A stretch of DNA of 64,000 bases, from positions 1 to 64,000 of the forward strand of contig JABSOS010000012.1 of NCBI GenBank assembly GCA_013216135.1, written 5' to 3'. Within the stretch, counting starts at the first letter, position 1. Every line of letters begins with the position of its first letter. This stretch comes from Candidatus Caenarcanales bacterium (GTDB lineage: Bacteria; Cyanobacteriota; Vampirovibrionia; LMEP-6097). A program made the translations under genes and the position numbers. The notes beneath the pieces were generated by a model, which saw only the letters and a program-made list of their open reading frames with translations, was not told the DNA's origin and did not search any database. Shown here one piece after another: positions 54,724-64,000 of this stretch.

Positions 54724-55861
54724 AATTCCTTATGGAAAACAGACTATTGATGATGCTGATTTGAATGCAGTTGTTGAGACATTAAAATCTGATTTCTTAA
54801 CTCAGGGACCTAAGGTTGTAGAATTTGAGAAGCAAATAGCAGAGTATTGTGGTGCTAAGTATGCAGTTGCTTGTTCAAGTGGTACAGCAGCTCTTCATAT
54901 GTCTTATAGAGTATTAAACCTTAAGCTTGAAGAGAAAAAGGTTTTAACTACTTCTCTAAGTTTCTCTGCGACGACAAATGCGATGTTATATTGTAATTTG
55001 ACTCCTGAGTTTGTAGATATTGATCCACAAAATTATTGTATTTCTATTGAGGCTATTGAGGAGAAATTAAAATCTGACCATGAAAACTATATTGGTATTT
55101 CTTTAGTTCACTTTGCTGGTTTACCTGTAGACATGAAAAGAATTAAAGAAATTGCAGATAAGTATAATTTATGGGTAGTAGAAGATGCTTGTCATGCACT
55201 TGGTGCGGAGCTTAGCTACGATAATAAAATATCTAAAATTGGTTCATCTGAGTTTTCTTCTTGCTCAACTTTTTCTTTTCATCCAGTAAAACATATCACA
55301 ACTGGAGAAGGTGGTGTCATTACTACTAATGATGATGCTTTATATGAGAAATTGATGCTCTTAAGATCTCACGGAATCAAAAAGAACTCAGAAGAAAAAG
55401 ATGAATTATGGAAACAAGATCTCATTGAGCTTGGTTTTAACTATCGTATGCCTGATATTAACGCTGCTTTAGGAATATCGCAGTTAAACAAGTTAGATGG
55501 TTTTATTCTTAAAAGAAATGAGATAGCAAAGCTTTATGATCAGGAGTTGACAGGGCTTCCTTTAGTGTTACCTAAGAGTAATGGATCCAAGCACAAGCAT
55601 GCTTATCACCTATATGTAATTCTAACTGAGAAGAGAAAAGATTTATATCATTTCTTAAGAGAAAAAGGTATTTTTACACAAGTACACTATGTGCCCATTC
55701 ACCAAATGACTTTGTATAAAGAAACATTGGGGCAAAACTTGAATTTGAAAAATACGGACTATTACTATGAACGGTGTTTAAGTTTACCGATTTACCCTAA
55801 ATTATCTCGTGAAGAGCAGAGTTATGTAATATCTAATGTTAGGAGGTTTTTTCAAGATTAA
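54698..55861 (+). CDS. pseC: UDP-4-amino-4,6-dideoxy-beta-L-AltNAc transaminase
   Basis: IPYGKQTIDDADLNAVVETLKSDFLTQGP, SSGTAALHMSYRV, VEDACHALGAE, CSTFSFHPVKHITTGEGGVI; overlaps pseB. Confidence 0.93.
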   Translation: MMKSVMQYKIPYGKQTIDDADLNAVVETLKSDFLTQGPKVVEFEKQIAEYCGAKYAVACSSGTAALHMSYRVLNLKLEEKKVLTTSLSFSATTNAMLYCNLTPEFVDIDPQNYCISIEAIEEKLKSDHENYIGISLVHFAGLPVDMKRIKEIADKYNLWVVEDACHALGAELSYDNKISKIGSSEFSSCSTFSFHPVKHITTGEGGVITTNDDALYEKLMLLRSHGIKKNSEEKDELWKQDLIELGFNYRMPDINAALGISQLNKLDGFILKRNEIAKLYDQELTGLPLVLPKSNGSKHKHAYHLYVILTEKRKDLYHFLREKGIFTQVHYVPIHQMTLYKETLGQNLNLKNTDYYYERCLSLPIYPKLSREEQSYVISNVRRFFQD

Positions 55862-55939
55862 TATTGGGAAAGTAATAAAATAAGTATAATCTAATACAAA
55901 TATTTGAATGATACTTGCTAATCAAGAAGGAAAAATGTA

Positions 55940-56554
55940 ATGTATAAAACTGAGCAGGAAGATTTTTGGGCTGGAGACTTTGGTTCTAAATATATTGAAA
56001 GAAATGATACTCCAGAATACTTAGCTTCAAGTATTGCTTTTTTTACAAAAATTCTTAATAAAACTAGAAATGTTTCTAATATTATTGAATTTGGAGCAAA
56101 TATAGGACTTAATCTCAAGGCAATAAAAGCTTTAAAGCCTGAAAGTCAATTAACTGCTGTTGAAATTAATGAGCAAGCTTGTAAACATTTAGAAAAAATT
56201 GATTATATTAATACCGTAAATGATTCCATTTTAAACTATGAAAGTACAGATCGTTTTGATATGTCTTTTGTTAAAGGTGTGTTGATTCATATAAATCCAG
56301 ATATTCTTGATATAGTATACAGTTTACTTTATACGAGTTCAAAAAAATATATTATGATTGCTGAATATTATAATCCAACTCCAGTTTCGATTTCATATAG
56401 AGGTTATGAAAAAAAGCTTTTTAAAAGAGATTTTGCTGGTGAAATCATGGATTTATATTCAGATCTTCGGCTTATAGACTATGGCTTTATATACTATAGG
56501 GATAATAATTTTTCGCAAGATGATATTACGTGGTTTCTCTTAGAAAAAATATGA
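55940..56554 (+). CDS. Pseudaminic-acid-cluster-associated methyltransferase-like protein
   Basis: TEQEDFWAGDFGSKYIERN, IIEFGANIGLNLKAIKAL, FVKGVLIHINPD; directly follows pseC. Confidence 0.85.
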   Translation: MYKTEQEDFWAGDFGSKYIERNDTPEYLASSIAFFTKILNKTRNVSNIIEFGANIGLNLKAIKALKPESQLTAVEINEQACKHLEKIDYINTVNDSILNYESTDRFDMSFVKGVLIHINPDILDIVYSLLYTSSKKYIMIAEYYNPTPVSISYRGYEKKLFKRDFAGEIMDLYSDLRLIDYGFIYYRDNNFSQDDITWFLLEKI

Positions 56555-56555
56555 A

Positions 56556-58133
56556 TCAGAAGCCATGGTCACCACCAAATATTCCACTGCCATTATCTGT
56601 AAAATACCAAGTATATATCCAGTAATTATTACTTGATATACTAACCCAACCGTTCTCATCGTTTAAATGGTTTTTAATATCTAAATTTTCGTTTAGGTAA
56701 AACCAATAAGATCCATTCGGCTGAATTGTAATTTCTTTTTTTATTGGCTCATGTTTACTTTGTGACCAAAAAGATATTGTTATTTGTGCTTTTTGAGAAT
56801 AACTTTTGAATTGAGAAAAATTAGTTACTATAAAAAAGCTATTTCTTGATTTAACTAATGGTAACCAGCGAAGTGTAGCTTTTTGAGTAGGATAATTTTC
56901 AAGTGGGTAAAAAGCTGCAAAACATATATTTGAGGGAATATCAAACTCCTTATTTTTTTGACCAATATTGAGTCCCAGTTTAAAACGTTTGGAGACCTCA
57001 TTATTAGCTGAACTGAAGTTAACCTGTGCAATAAGATCGGTATTTAAAAGTTCCATTTGATTAAAACTTCCCAGTATATTTCTAAAATTTATATATGACC
57101 AATCTACCCCTTCCTTATTACTATAAACGGGAGATTTGGCTATAAATGTACCAAATTTATCAAAGAATAAACATTCATAATTATAATCAAATTGACAATG
57201 GAGTGGATATATTACTAACTCTGAGTATAAGGGGTATTTGGAATCTCCTTTAAAAGAGCAAGGAACAGAGACGGTATAATCAAAGTACATTTGGGGATGA
57301 TAATTTTTCACATAATTATTATTATCTTTTGATTTATTTGAAGAGTTATAAAAAGTATGAGTAATTGATATTGCTTCCTTATCTTTTCTGTAGTTCCCAA
57401 CAATAAATCTTGGATAAGAGTTCTGAATATTGTGTTTGATATTGACAAGTCCTTTTTGCTTATTGAAAAACTCTTTTTCGTACTTTGAGAGTAAATCAAC
57501 CCAACATACTTGCCTAGCTTTTAAATTAGTTAAATTTATTTTTTTTTTGAAAGTTTGATTTTCATTATTAATAAATTCACAATTTAGAGTAGTGTTGTCG
57601 AGAGATGAATTGCCATTGCAAAAAAATATGTAAGGGAGTAAATCATTGTCAGGTAAAATATCAAAACCACTTTGAGAGTCAATTATATTATGATTTACAG
57701 TTTGGTCTTGAGATGTATTAAAAATTCTTTGACAAGTGTGTACAAAGCTAGCAAATTTTTGAGATTTTAAAATAAGAACAACAGCAGGGAAACTAAATCT
57801 TAAGTCTTGGCTTGAAAAGATTTCAACTTCGACGGAACCTAAAAAATTAGTATCTTGATTAGTAAGCTTAAGCGTATCTTTTATTGATATAGAGAATGCT
57901 TGTATATCAATAAAAGTGTATTTAATTTTTTTTATGGCTTGAGCATTCTCGTCATAGAATGACACTAATACGCTTATATCATTAACTTTAACCCTAAGAA
58001 ACCAATAGGAAAGGAATGTTATTTCAGAGTCAATATCTTTATTAATTAAAAATGGAAATAGAGCTGAAGAACGAAAGCAAGGCTGATAGTTTAAGGGGAG
58101 TTCTTCAAAGACTTCTTTGTTAGTTGTGTTCAT
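56556..58133 (-). CDS. Hypothetical protein in the glycan cluster
   Basis: 525-aa ORF; beta-rich composition; overlaps the upstream gene by 14 bp. Confidence 0.55.
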   Translation of the reverse strand: MNTTNKEVFEELPLNYQPCFRSSALFPFLINKDIDSEITFLSYWFLRVKVNDISVLVSFYDENAQAIKKIKYTFIDIQAFSISIKDTLKLTNQDTNFLGSVEVEIFSSQDLRFSFPAVVLILKSQKFASFVHTCQRIFNTSQDQTVNHNIIDSQSGFDILPDNDLLPYIFFCNGNSSLDNTTLNCEFINNENQTFKKKINLTNLKARQVCWVDLLSKYEKEFFNKQKGLVNIKHNIQNSYPRFIVGNYRKDKEAISITHTFYNSSNKSKDNNNYVKNYHPQMYFDYTVSVPCSFKGDSKYPLYSELVIYPLHCQFDYNYECLFFDKFGTFIAKSPVYSNKEGVDWSYINFRNILGSFNQMELLNTDLIAQVNFSSANNEVSKRFKLGLNIGQKNKEFDIPSNICFAAFYPLENYPTQKATLRWLPLVKSRNSFFIVTNFSQFKSYSQKAQITISFWSQSKHEPIKKEITIQPNGSYWFYLNENLDIKNHLNDENGWVSISSNNYWIYTWYFTDNGSGIFGGDHGF

Positions 58134-58818
58134 GAGGGTTCCATATGCAGTAACATGCTGTGTGGGTAATTGGTAATTTTTTAATTACACATCCTTTATG
58201 TTTCTCTAAAAACTCGTCAACGGCAGATGTCTCTCCGTGAATAATATTGTAATCATCAAATATTATTAGGGCTCCATTCACTAAATGTTCACAAATATGA
58301 TCTAATATAAATTTTGCAGGCTCATATATATCTACGTCAATATGAACAAGCGATAATTTAAGAGCAGGGTTGCTGTTTAGAAAAGATGGGAGAGTATTCA
58401 TTATATCCCCACCTACCAGTTCATAATTTAAGAAATTTTTTTGATCTAAAATACTTTTGAGTTCATTTTCGTTGTAAGGAAGACCACTATGCTCACTAAA
58501 AAAATTAACAAAAGCTTGATCAGAGAAAGCATTCTCTTTTGGTGGTTGAGGGAAAGTCGCAAAAGTATCAAATCCAATTACTTTCCTTGAATTTTGTGAT
58601 TCTAACATTTCTCTAAAAGCAAGAAGCCTTATTAGGGAATTACCTTTAAAAACGCCAAATTCTATAACATCACCTGGTAGATTTATAATCTTCTTATAGA
58701 GTTCGTAGTGAGCTATTATTTTTGCGATTCTACGCGATTCACAAGTGTAATAAAATCCATTTTCATAGTCAAACGATTTTGCTAGGTCGTACATACACGT
58801 ATCATATTGATTTTTCAA
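58120..58818 (-). CDS. TylF/macrocin O-methyltransferase-family protein
   Basis: PGDVIEFGVFKGNSLIRLLAF, IGFDTFATFP, LVHIDVDIYEPAKFIL, LIIFDDYN. Confidence 0.85.
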   Translation of the reverse strand: MKNQYDTCMYDLAKSFDYENGFYYTCESRRIAKIIAHYELYKKIINLPGDVIEFGVFKGNSLIRLLAFREMLESQNSRKVIGFDTFATFPQPPKENAFSDQAFVNFFSEHSGLPYNENELKSILDQKNFLNYELVGGDIMNTLPSFLNSNPALKLSLVHIDVDIYEPAKFILDHICEHLVNGALIIFDDYNIIHGETSAVDEFLEKHKGCVIKKLPITHTACYCIWNPHEHN

Positions 58819-58844
58819 ATTACTGTCAAGCTAATAGATAATAG

Positions 58845-59516
58845 TTAATTAAATTGTCTATGGATAAAGAATGATTCTGCTTTTTCACAGCCAATTAGCG
58901 AACCTCTATAAATAGCAAGGCTAGTTAGACTTTGAAGAGATCTTGGATGTGGAAACTCTCTTAATTCATTTGAATATTGTTTTAAACATTCAATTTTTTT
59001 ATCCCAGTATTCAGTAATATCTACAAATTTATTTGGAGAAAAATATTTCTCAGAAAAATTCCAATTTGATGCAGATGGTATTTCAAAAAAATTAATTTCT
59101 GAAATCGTTGAATTTGGAAGCGGTCTTGCAGCAGTAATTAGTGCTTTTGAAGTTAGCATATGGTCAATATTTAAATCATGTGGATGGTGCGTATAAATCT
59201 TAGTTGGCATGAAGTTTTTAATCTCATCTTCTAATACTTTCACAATATTAAGAAGAGGAATAGAATCAAATTTATTATCTGGGAAATCATAAAAAGTAAA
59301 ATCTTCAATACCCATAACAGACAATGCACTCAAACATTGTTGTTTTCTTTCATTAATATTTTGACAATTAATATTATCTCTTGAACTCTCCCCATCAGAT
59401 AAATAAATAATTTTAACAGAACTACCATTCGCTAAATACTTTAGTAAAGTACCACAACAACCAAGAATTTCATCATCTGGGTGGGCTGCTATAACTAAAA
59501 TATTATGCTTAATCAT
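58845..59516 (-). CDS. PIG-L/LmbE-family deacetylase
   Basis: VIAAHPDDEILGCCGTLLKY, YLSDGESS, THHPHDLNIDHMLTSKAL. Confidence 0.92.
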   Translation of the reverse strand: MIKHNILVIAAHPDDEILGCCGTLLKYLANGSSVKIIYLSDGESSRDNINCQNINERKQQCLSALSVMGIEDFTFYDFPDNKFDSIPLLNIVKVLEDEIKNFMPTKIYTHHPHDLNIDHMLTSKALITAARPLPNSTISEINFFEIPSASNWNFSEKYFSPNKFVDITEYWDKKIECLKQYSNELREFPHPRSLQSLTSLAIYRGSLIGCEKAESFFIHRQFN

Positions 59517-59525
59517 ATATTTTAG

Positions 59526-60254
59526 TTATTTTGACTCCAAATTGATATTTTGGGTAATTAAATTTTTCACATACTCCTTCCCCTCATTAAAATAACAGTC
59601 TAACCAGGTTAGCCAAGGAACAAATTGCTTTGAGTGATATTGATTATATATGGGGAATTTAAAATCATGAAAATAAAGCTTTATATTTTCTGATTCAAAT
59701 GAATCAGAATCTAAGTAATCACGTCCATTTGTTCCAGAGATATATTCTTTTATTGAACATGTTGAGCATAATTTTAGAATCTTTTCAGAGCCCTTATTTG
59801 TATCATGAAGTAATGAACTCTCAAATATTTCTGGTAGACTTAAATTTAAAAATTTAAAAGTATTTCTTAATGTTTTTATAAAGTATTTTACAAAATTCTT
59901 CTCACTTGACCCATAAATTGATCTGAAAATATTTTCATCAAAATATTTTGTCTGCTTATAAGCAAGATTTATTGCATTTTCATGAGCATCAACAAAATCA
60001 TCTTTGATATTTATATCCTTGATAATTGGCCTAGAAGATTTAGTCTTATCTATATTAATAGTAAGCCATTTAGGTTTCCCATTCATTAGTATTTTATTAC
60101 GATGTTCAACACACCTTCTTTGATGTTGCACATCATCTAAAATTACAAAAATATTTGAGTAATAAATTCTTTGCAAATAGTTTAATGCTGGTAGATACCT
60201 TGGCTGGCTGATCATGCCTTTTTTTTTATTTATAGAGGTAGATTGTAAAGTCAT
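59526..60254 (-). CDS. WbqC-family protein
   Basis: SQPRYLPALNYLQRIYYSNIFVILDDVQHQRRCVEHRNKILMNGKPKWLTI. Confidence 0.88.
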   Translation of the reverse strand: MTLQSTSINKKKGMISQPRYLPALNYLQRIYYSNIFVILDDVQHQRRCVEHRNKILMNGKPKWLTINIDKTKSSRPIIKDINIKDDFVDAHENAINLAYKQTKYFDENIFRSIYGSSEKNFVKYFIKTLRNTFKFLNLSLPEIFESSLLHDTNKGSEKILKLCSTCSIKEYISGTNGRDYLDSDSFESENIKLYFHDFKFPIYNQYHSKQFVPWLTWLDCYFNEGKEYVKNLITQNINLESK

Positions 60255-60840
60255 GGGATAAGTAGTCGTGCCTTAGTGCAAGCTTTTTAGTGATTGAATT
60301 ACAAAGTTTTAAAGTTTCTATTGGGCATGGATAAAATTCATTTTCGTCTTTATTTTGTGCCCAAGAGCTCAAGCAATTAAACCCAACAGCTAGCTTACTA
60401 ATTTTATAGGCTTGTAATAAAATATCATAAAGGATATTCTCTGAAGCATTTGTAAAAATTCCACTCATAAGAACTAAATCAAAACTACTTTCTTCAATAT
60501 TTTCCAAATTTTTAATTTGAAAATTTTTATTAGGATTCCTATTCTTTGCTTCGTTGATCATTTCATCAATCAAGTCAATTCCACAATAATCACCATTAAA
60601 GTCTTTCATATTTAAAAAATCAACAAAATGACCGATACCACACCCAACATCTAAAATTGACTGATTTCGTATATTAGGTAAGATATCAAATAAAACTTGA
60701 AATCTTTTATATTGAGACTGCTCGCTTCCCCAGTTTACTGCAAGATTTCCTGACTTATGTTCTTTTAGACAAGATAAATAAATTTCTTTATTTTTTAATT
60801 TATATTCTGAAAAGTTCATTTTACTAAAATTAGGACCCAT
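60226..60840 (-). CDS. SAM-dependent methyltransferase
   Basis: ILDVGCGIGHFVDFLN, YCGIDLIDEMI. Confidence 0.85.
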   Translation of the reverse strand: MGPNFSKMNFSEYKLKNKEIYLSCLKEHKSGNLAVNWGSEQSQYKRFQVLFDILPNIRNQSILDVGCGIGHFVDFLNMKDFNGDYCGIDLIDEMINEAKNRNPNKNFQIKNLENIEESSFDLVLMSGIFTNASENILYDILLQAYKISKLAVGFNCLSSWAQNKDENEFYPCPIETLKLCNSITKKLALRHDYLSHDFTIYLYK

Positions 60841-61514
60841 TCTGAGTGAACATTTTTTTCGCCACTATAAGATTTTTCTTCAATATGTTTTATTTCTTTT
60901 ACGGTGAAATTAGATTTTTCTATCAAGTCTTGAATTTCTTCAAAATTATAAAACTTTAGAAAACCAACTGATTTTAGACTTCCAGAAATAATTTTAGTAA
61001 TTCTTTTTTCTTCATCAAAAACCCCTGATATAAATGAAGTATGGCTCTGAGAATATGGATTGAAATGAAAAATACCACCTGGCTTTAAAACTCTATAAAT
61101 TTCATTTAGGCTGCTCAAACAATCATCAAAACTAACACAAGTCAATGAACCACGGTCTATAACTAAATCAAAAAAATTATCGTCATAATCTAATGGAGCA
61201 AAATATCCCTGCCTTAATTCTGCTTTTAAACCTTCAGATTGAAACCATTCACATGCATAATTAACAGCCTGGGGGGATGATTCAATTCCGTAACAATCGA
61301 AGCCTTCTCTAGCACAAAACCAGAGATTTACTCCAGAACCAAAGCCTAATTCCAAAACCTTAGTTTCTTTGATCTTATCTTTATTTTTCAAATTAAAATT
61401 TTTATTAACAAAACTAACAACTTTATCCCAAGGATACTTATTTAATTTATTCTTATTCAGAGTATTTTTCATCCCAAAAACTTTTATTTGTGAACTGGTG
61501 AGAAGTTTTATCAA
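60816..61514 (-). CDS. SAM-dependent methyltransferase
   Basis: VLELGFGSGVNLWFCAREGFDCYGIESS, FDLVIDRGSLTCV, EIYRVLKPGGIFHFNPYS. Confidence 0.87.
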   Translation of the reverse strand: MIKLLTSSQIKVFGMKNTLNKNKLNKYPWDKVVSFVNKNFNLKNKDKIKETKVLELGFGSGVNLWFCAREGFDCYGIESSPQAVNYACEWFQSEGLKAELRQGYFAPLDYDDNFFDLVIDRGSLTCVSFDDCLSSLNEIYRVLKPGGIFHFNPYSQSHTSFISGVFDEEKRITKIISGSLKSVGFLKFYNFEEIQDLIEKSNFTVKEIKHIEEKSYSGEKNVHSEWVLILVK

Positions 61515-61555
61515 GCATCAAAAACAAAATAACACAGAATTTGCTGAAAGTCTAT

Positions 61556-62608
61556 TTAGAAGATAATTATCTCATTTTGTTTAAAGTTTTTTTGACTTTG
61601 GAGTTTTTCAAGAATATTGATCATTGAAGCAGGGATTGAGTTATCTATATTTGATCTTGCAAAACAAACATTTTGCATTGAAAACTTCTCACCTATTGCA
61701 ATATCTTTTTTTGCAAAACATTTTAGAGTAAACTGCTGCCGAGAGTTAATTTCAATATCTTCATAGCCGAGTGAGTCTTCTCCAATAGCTTTTTCTGCAT
61801 TCCTAATATTACTACATAATAATTTCATGTCTTTTGGATCAAGTGAAAAGCTGTGGTCAGGTCCCTCAAGATTCCTGTCTATCGTAAAATGCTTTTCAAT
61901 CCACACAGCCCCATAATGAACTGATGAAACCGCTGCATATATTCCTTCAGAATGATCACTAAATCCAGATAATGTTCCGAATGTTGTATTTAGAGTTTTA
62001 ATCTTCTTTAAATTAATTTTATTAGCAGGGCAGGGATAGCTAGATGTACAATGAAGAAGAATTAATTTATCATTATTATATTTCTTAAAAATTTCCACAG
62101 CAGATTCTATCTCTTGTATTTTTGCCATGCCTGTTGATAATACAGTTGGCAATTGACTTTTTGCCATTGCCATTAATATTTCTTTGTGAGTTAAAAAATC
62201 AGAACCATTTTTCAAAATAGGAACTTGCAGCCTTTTTAAAAGTTCAATCCCATGTTCACTTGTAGGAGTTGAATGGAAAATTATGTTGTGATCATCACAA
62301 AATTTTTTCAAAATAATAATCTGCTCATCTTTCAATTCATATTTTTTAAACATATCATATTGACCCATTTCGATTGAAGCACCTTTATTTGTGAAGGTAT
62401 GAGTCATAGCTCTATCAATAATAAAATCTTCTGTTTTATAATTTTGAAATTTCACTGAATCTGCTCCTGATTCTTTAGCAGCAAGTATAGTTTTTTTTGC
62501 TAGCTCCAAAGAACCGTTATGATTTATTCCAATTTCTGCTACTATAAAAATAGGCTTGCCTAAACCAATCTCTTTACCATCTAAACATAAACTTTGTGCG
62601 AATTTCAT
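61556..62608 (-). CDS. pseI: Pseudaminic acid synthase (NeuB family with C-terminal SAF-like domain)
   Basis: IFIVAEIGINHNGSLELAKKTILAAKESGADSVKFQNY, LSTGMAKIQEIESAV, LHCTSSYPCP, GLSGFSDHSEG-type FGTLSGFSDHSEGIYAA. Confidence 0.93.
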   Translation of the reverse strand: MKFAQSLCLDGKEIGLGKPIFIVAEIGINHNGSLELAKKTILAAKESGADSVKFQNYKTEDFIIDRAMTHTFTNKGASIEMGQYDMFKKYELKDEQIIILKKFCDDHNIIFHSTPTSEHGIELLKRLQVPILKNGSDFLTHKEILMAMAKSQLPTVLSTGMAKIQEIESAVEIFKKYNNDKLILLHCTSSYPCPANKINLKKIKTLNTTFGTLSGFSDHSEGIYAAVSSVHYGAVWIEKHFTIDRNLEGPDHSFSLDPKDMKLLCSNIRNAEKAIGEDSLGYEDIEINSRQQFTLKCFAKKDIAIGEKFSMQNVCFARSNIDNSIPASMINILEKLQSQKNFKQNEIIIF

Positions 62609-62645
62609 ACAGTTAAAATTTTACTTGAATATTATAATCGGTCAA

Positions 62646-63128
62646 TTATTTACATAATTCATATAAATCAAAATCTTCATCACCAGATTCAACTTTTTTA
62701 AAATTAAATTTTTGAAAAAAAACTTTTGACTTAAAATTATCCACTCTAATTAAAGCCAATATTATGTTTGATTTTGCTTGCTCAAGAACTGTCTCCAATG
62801 TAAATGTTCCAAGTCCAATTTTTTGATAATCCTTATTTATATATATTGAAATAAGTTGCTTTATTGGCTCAGTATGGTCAAGCTTTTCTAATCTTGCAAA
62901 ACCAATAGGTTTATTAAATATTTTCAACAAGAAAACTTGAAAGTATTCATCTTTAAATTTTTCTTTTATCCAATTAATATGCTCTTTTGGTGTAACTTTC
63001 TTTTGTGAAAGACTTAGAGAAATCGATTCTGGTTCGTTCCTAAGCTTTAATAAATCAGTTAAATCCGTATTAGATTTAATTGATATTTCATTAATCGATA
63101 TGTCATTACTAAATTCTTTTTTGAACAT
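62646..63128 (-). CDS. pseH: GNAT acetyltransferase, PseH-like
   Basis: LLKLRNEPESISLSLSQKKVTPKEHINWIKEKF; ISIYINKDYQKIGLGTFTLETVL; between pseG-like and pseI. Confidence 0.8.
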   Translation of the reverse strand: MFKKEFSNDISINEISIKSNTDLTDLLKLRNEPESISLSLSQKKVTPKEHINWIKEKFKDEYFQVFLLKIFNKPIGFARLEKLDHTEPIKQLISIYINKDYQKIGLGTFTLETVLEQAKSNIILALIRVDNFKSKVFFQKFNFKKVESGDEDFDLYELCK

Positions 63129-63993
63129 ATTTTGATTTTTTTATTGAATAACAATTCATTATTTTTGATAATATTCTATTTTTCCCATTTCCATCAAATA
63201 AAGTTTGGACTTTCTTTGAAATATTTTCCAGGATTGAATTATTGTTTTTTAGTTGAGACATTAAATTCTTAAGCGAATTTTTTTGTAGAACATTGAAGTG
63301 ATTCAAATACAATGCAAAATTATTTTGTTCCAAGTGTTTTGCTATTTCAACTTGATCATCACTTTGAGAAATAATAATTGAAGGTAATCCAAGTATACAC
63401 CTGTGCCAGATTGAACTACCAGAACCTCCTATTACAATATCAGCTTTTTGCATTAAAGAGAGTAGGTCGGTATATGGATAAATTTTATGAGAAAATTTAA
63501 TCTGCTTACTTAAAGAGTTTATAAAATCAATTAAGAATTCGGGGCTACTGTGTCCCATCGCAAATATAATTTCTATTTCAAATTCCATTAATTCTTGAAC
63601 AACATATTTTGAAAGCTGAAAAATATCATATGAGCCAAAGTTAACTAATACAGTATTTATTTTGTTTCTAATACTTTTGGTAGCCTCATTAAGAATTTGA
63701 TCCTCAAAAAGAGTATACTCTTCTCCAGATAAGACTATGCTTGATTTTGGATAAGTATAATCATTTTTTGTAACACCCAAATTTTGATTAATGATGAAAT
63801 CACATTGATGAGTTTTATTCTTAAAGTCATCAAAAATACACGTTACTATGGATATGGAGTTAACAGATTTCTCAAATTCAGTTGAAAAATTGTATCCATC
63901 AAGAATAGTTACGTCAATTGGAAAATCGATATTTGATTTTATTTCTTTGAAATTTAAAATGCTGTCTACCCTAATTACTTCTATTTTTGGCAA
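63109..63993 (-). CDS. pseG: PseG-like UDP-sugar hydrolase, N-terminus truncated by the window edge
   Basis: VTILDGYNF, CDFIINQNLGVTKNDY, VLVNFGSYDIFQLSKYVVQEL, DIVIGGSGSSIWHRCILGLPSIII; the usual N-terminal segment is missing and the frame runs to the right edge. Confidence 0.85.
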   Translation of the reverse strand: MPKIEVIRVDSILNFKEIKSNIDFPIDVTILDGYNFSTEFEKSVNSISIVTCIFDDFKNKTHQCDFIINQNLGVTKNDYTYPKSSIVLSGEEYTLFEDQILNEATKSIRNKINTVLVNFGSYDIFQLSKYVVQELMEFEIEIIFAMGHSSPEFLIDFINSLSKQIKFSHKIYPYTDLLSLMQKADIVIGGSGSSIWHRCILGLPSIIISQSDDQVEIAKHLEQNNFALYLNHFNVLQKNSLKNLMSQLKNNNSILENISKKVQTLFDGNGKNRILSKIMNCYSIKKSKYVQKRI

Positions 63994-64000
63994 TGGGTAA

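Noticed and set aside
1-64000. CRISPR array or classical defence island
   Set aside because: No regularly spaced direct repeats and no cas, restriction-modification or toxin-antitoxin pair recognised; the AAA_14 genes alone are not enough to call one.
1-64000. tRNA genes
   Set aside because: The intergenic regions read did not show a convincing cloverleaf with GTTCGA-type T-loop; most gaps are too short.

Overview
The window is AT-rich bacterial DNA in the standard code; TGA is a normal stop here. The coding load is mixed. Housekeeping genes: dcd, pilT, pheT, leuC, nrdB, pyrH, hisH, feoAB, mnmD-like, rfaE2-like, batD-like. There are many large orphan proteins. From about 42 kb to the right edge lies a surface-glycan region: TPR-sulfotransferases, a coupled rfbF/epimerase/TPP-enzyme/cupin/nucleotidyltransferase/FkbM operon, and a pseudaminic-acid cluster (pseB, pseC, pseI, pseH, pseG) interleaved with methyltransferases, WbqC-like and PIG-L-like genes. 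Main observations: (1) a 1095-aa orphan protein made of about eight divergent tandem repeats of about 94 aa; (2) an archaeal-type (group II/III) chaperonin gene in a bacterial context; (3) three AAA_14/DUF4143 ATPase paralogs, two with a 13-bp/7-nt/13-bp inverted repeat 20-21 nt upstream of the ATG; (4) -10-like hexamers 6-12 nt before the start codon of many genes, suggesting leaderless or near-leaderless mRNAs; (5) a shortened 802-bp IS with perfect 19-bp terminal inverted repeats and a 5-bp target duplication, whose removal restores a small ORF; (6) a truncated FAD-oxidoreductase remnant, unannotated microproteins and a candidate NrdR box. All assignments come from reading the sequence; no database search was run.
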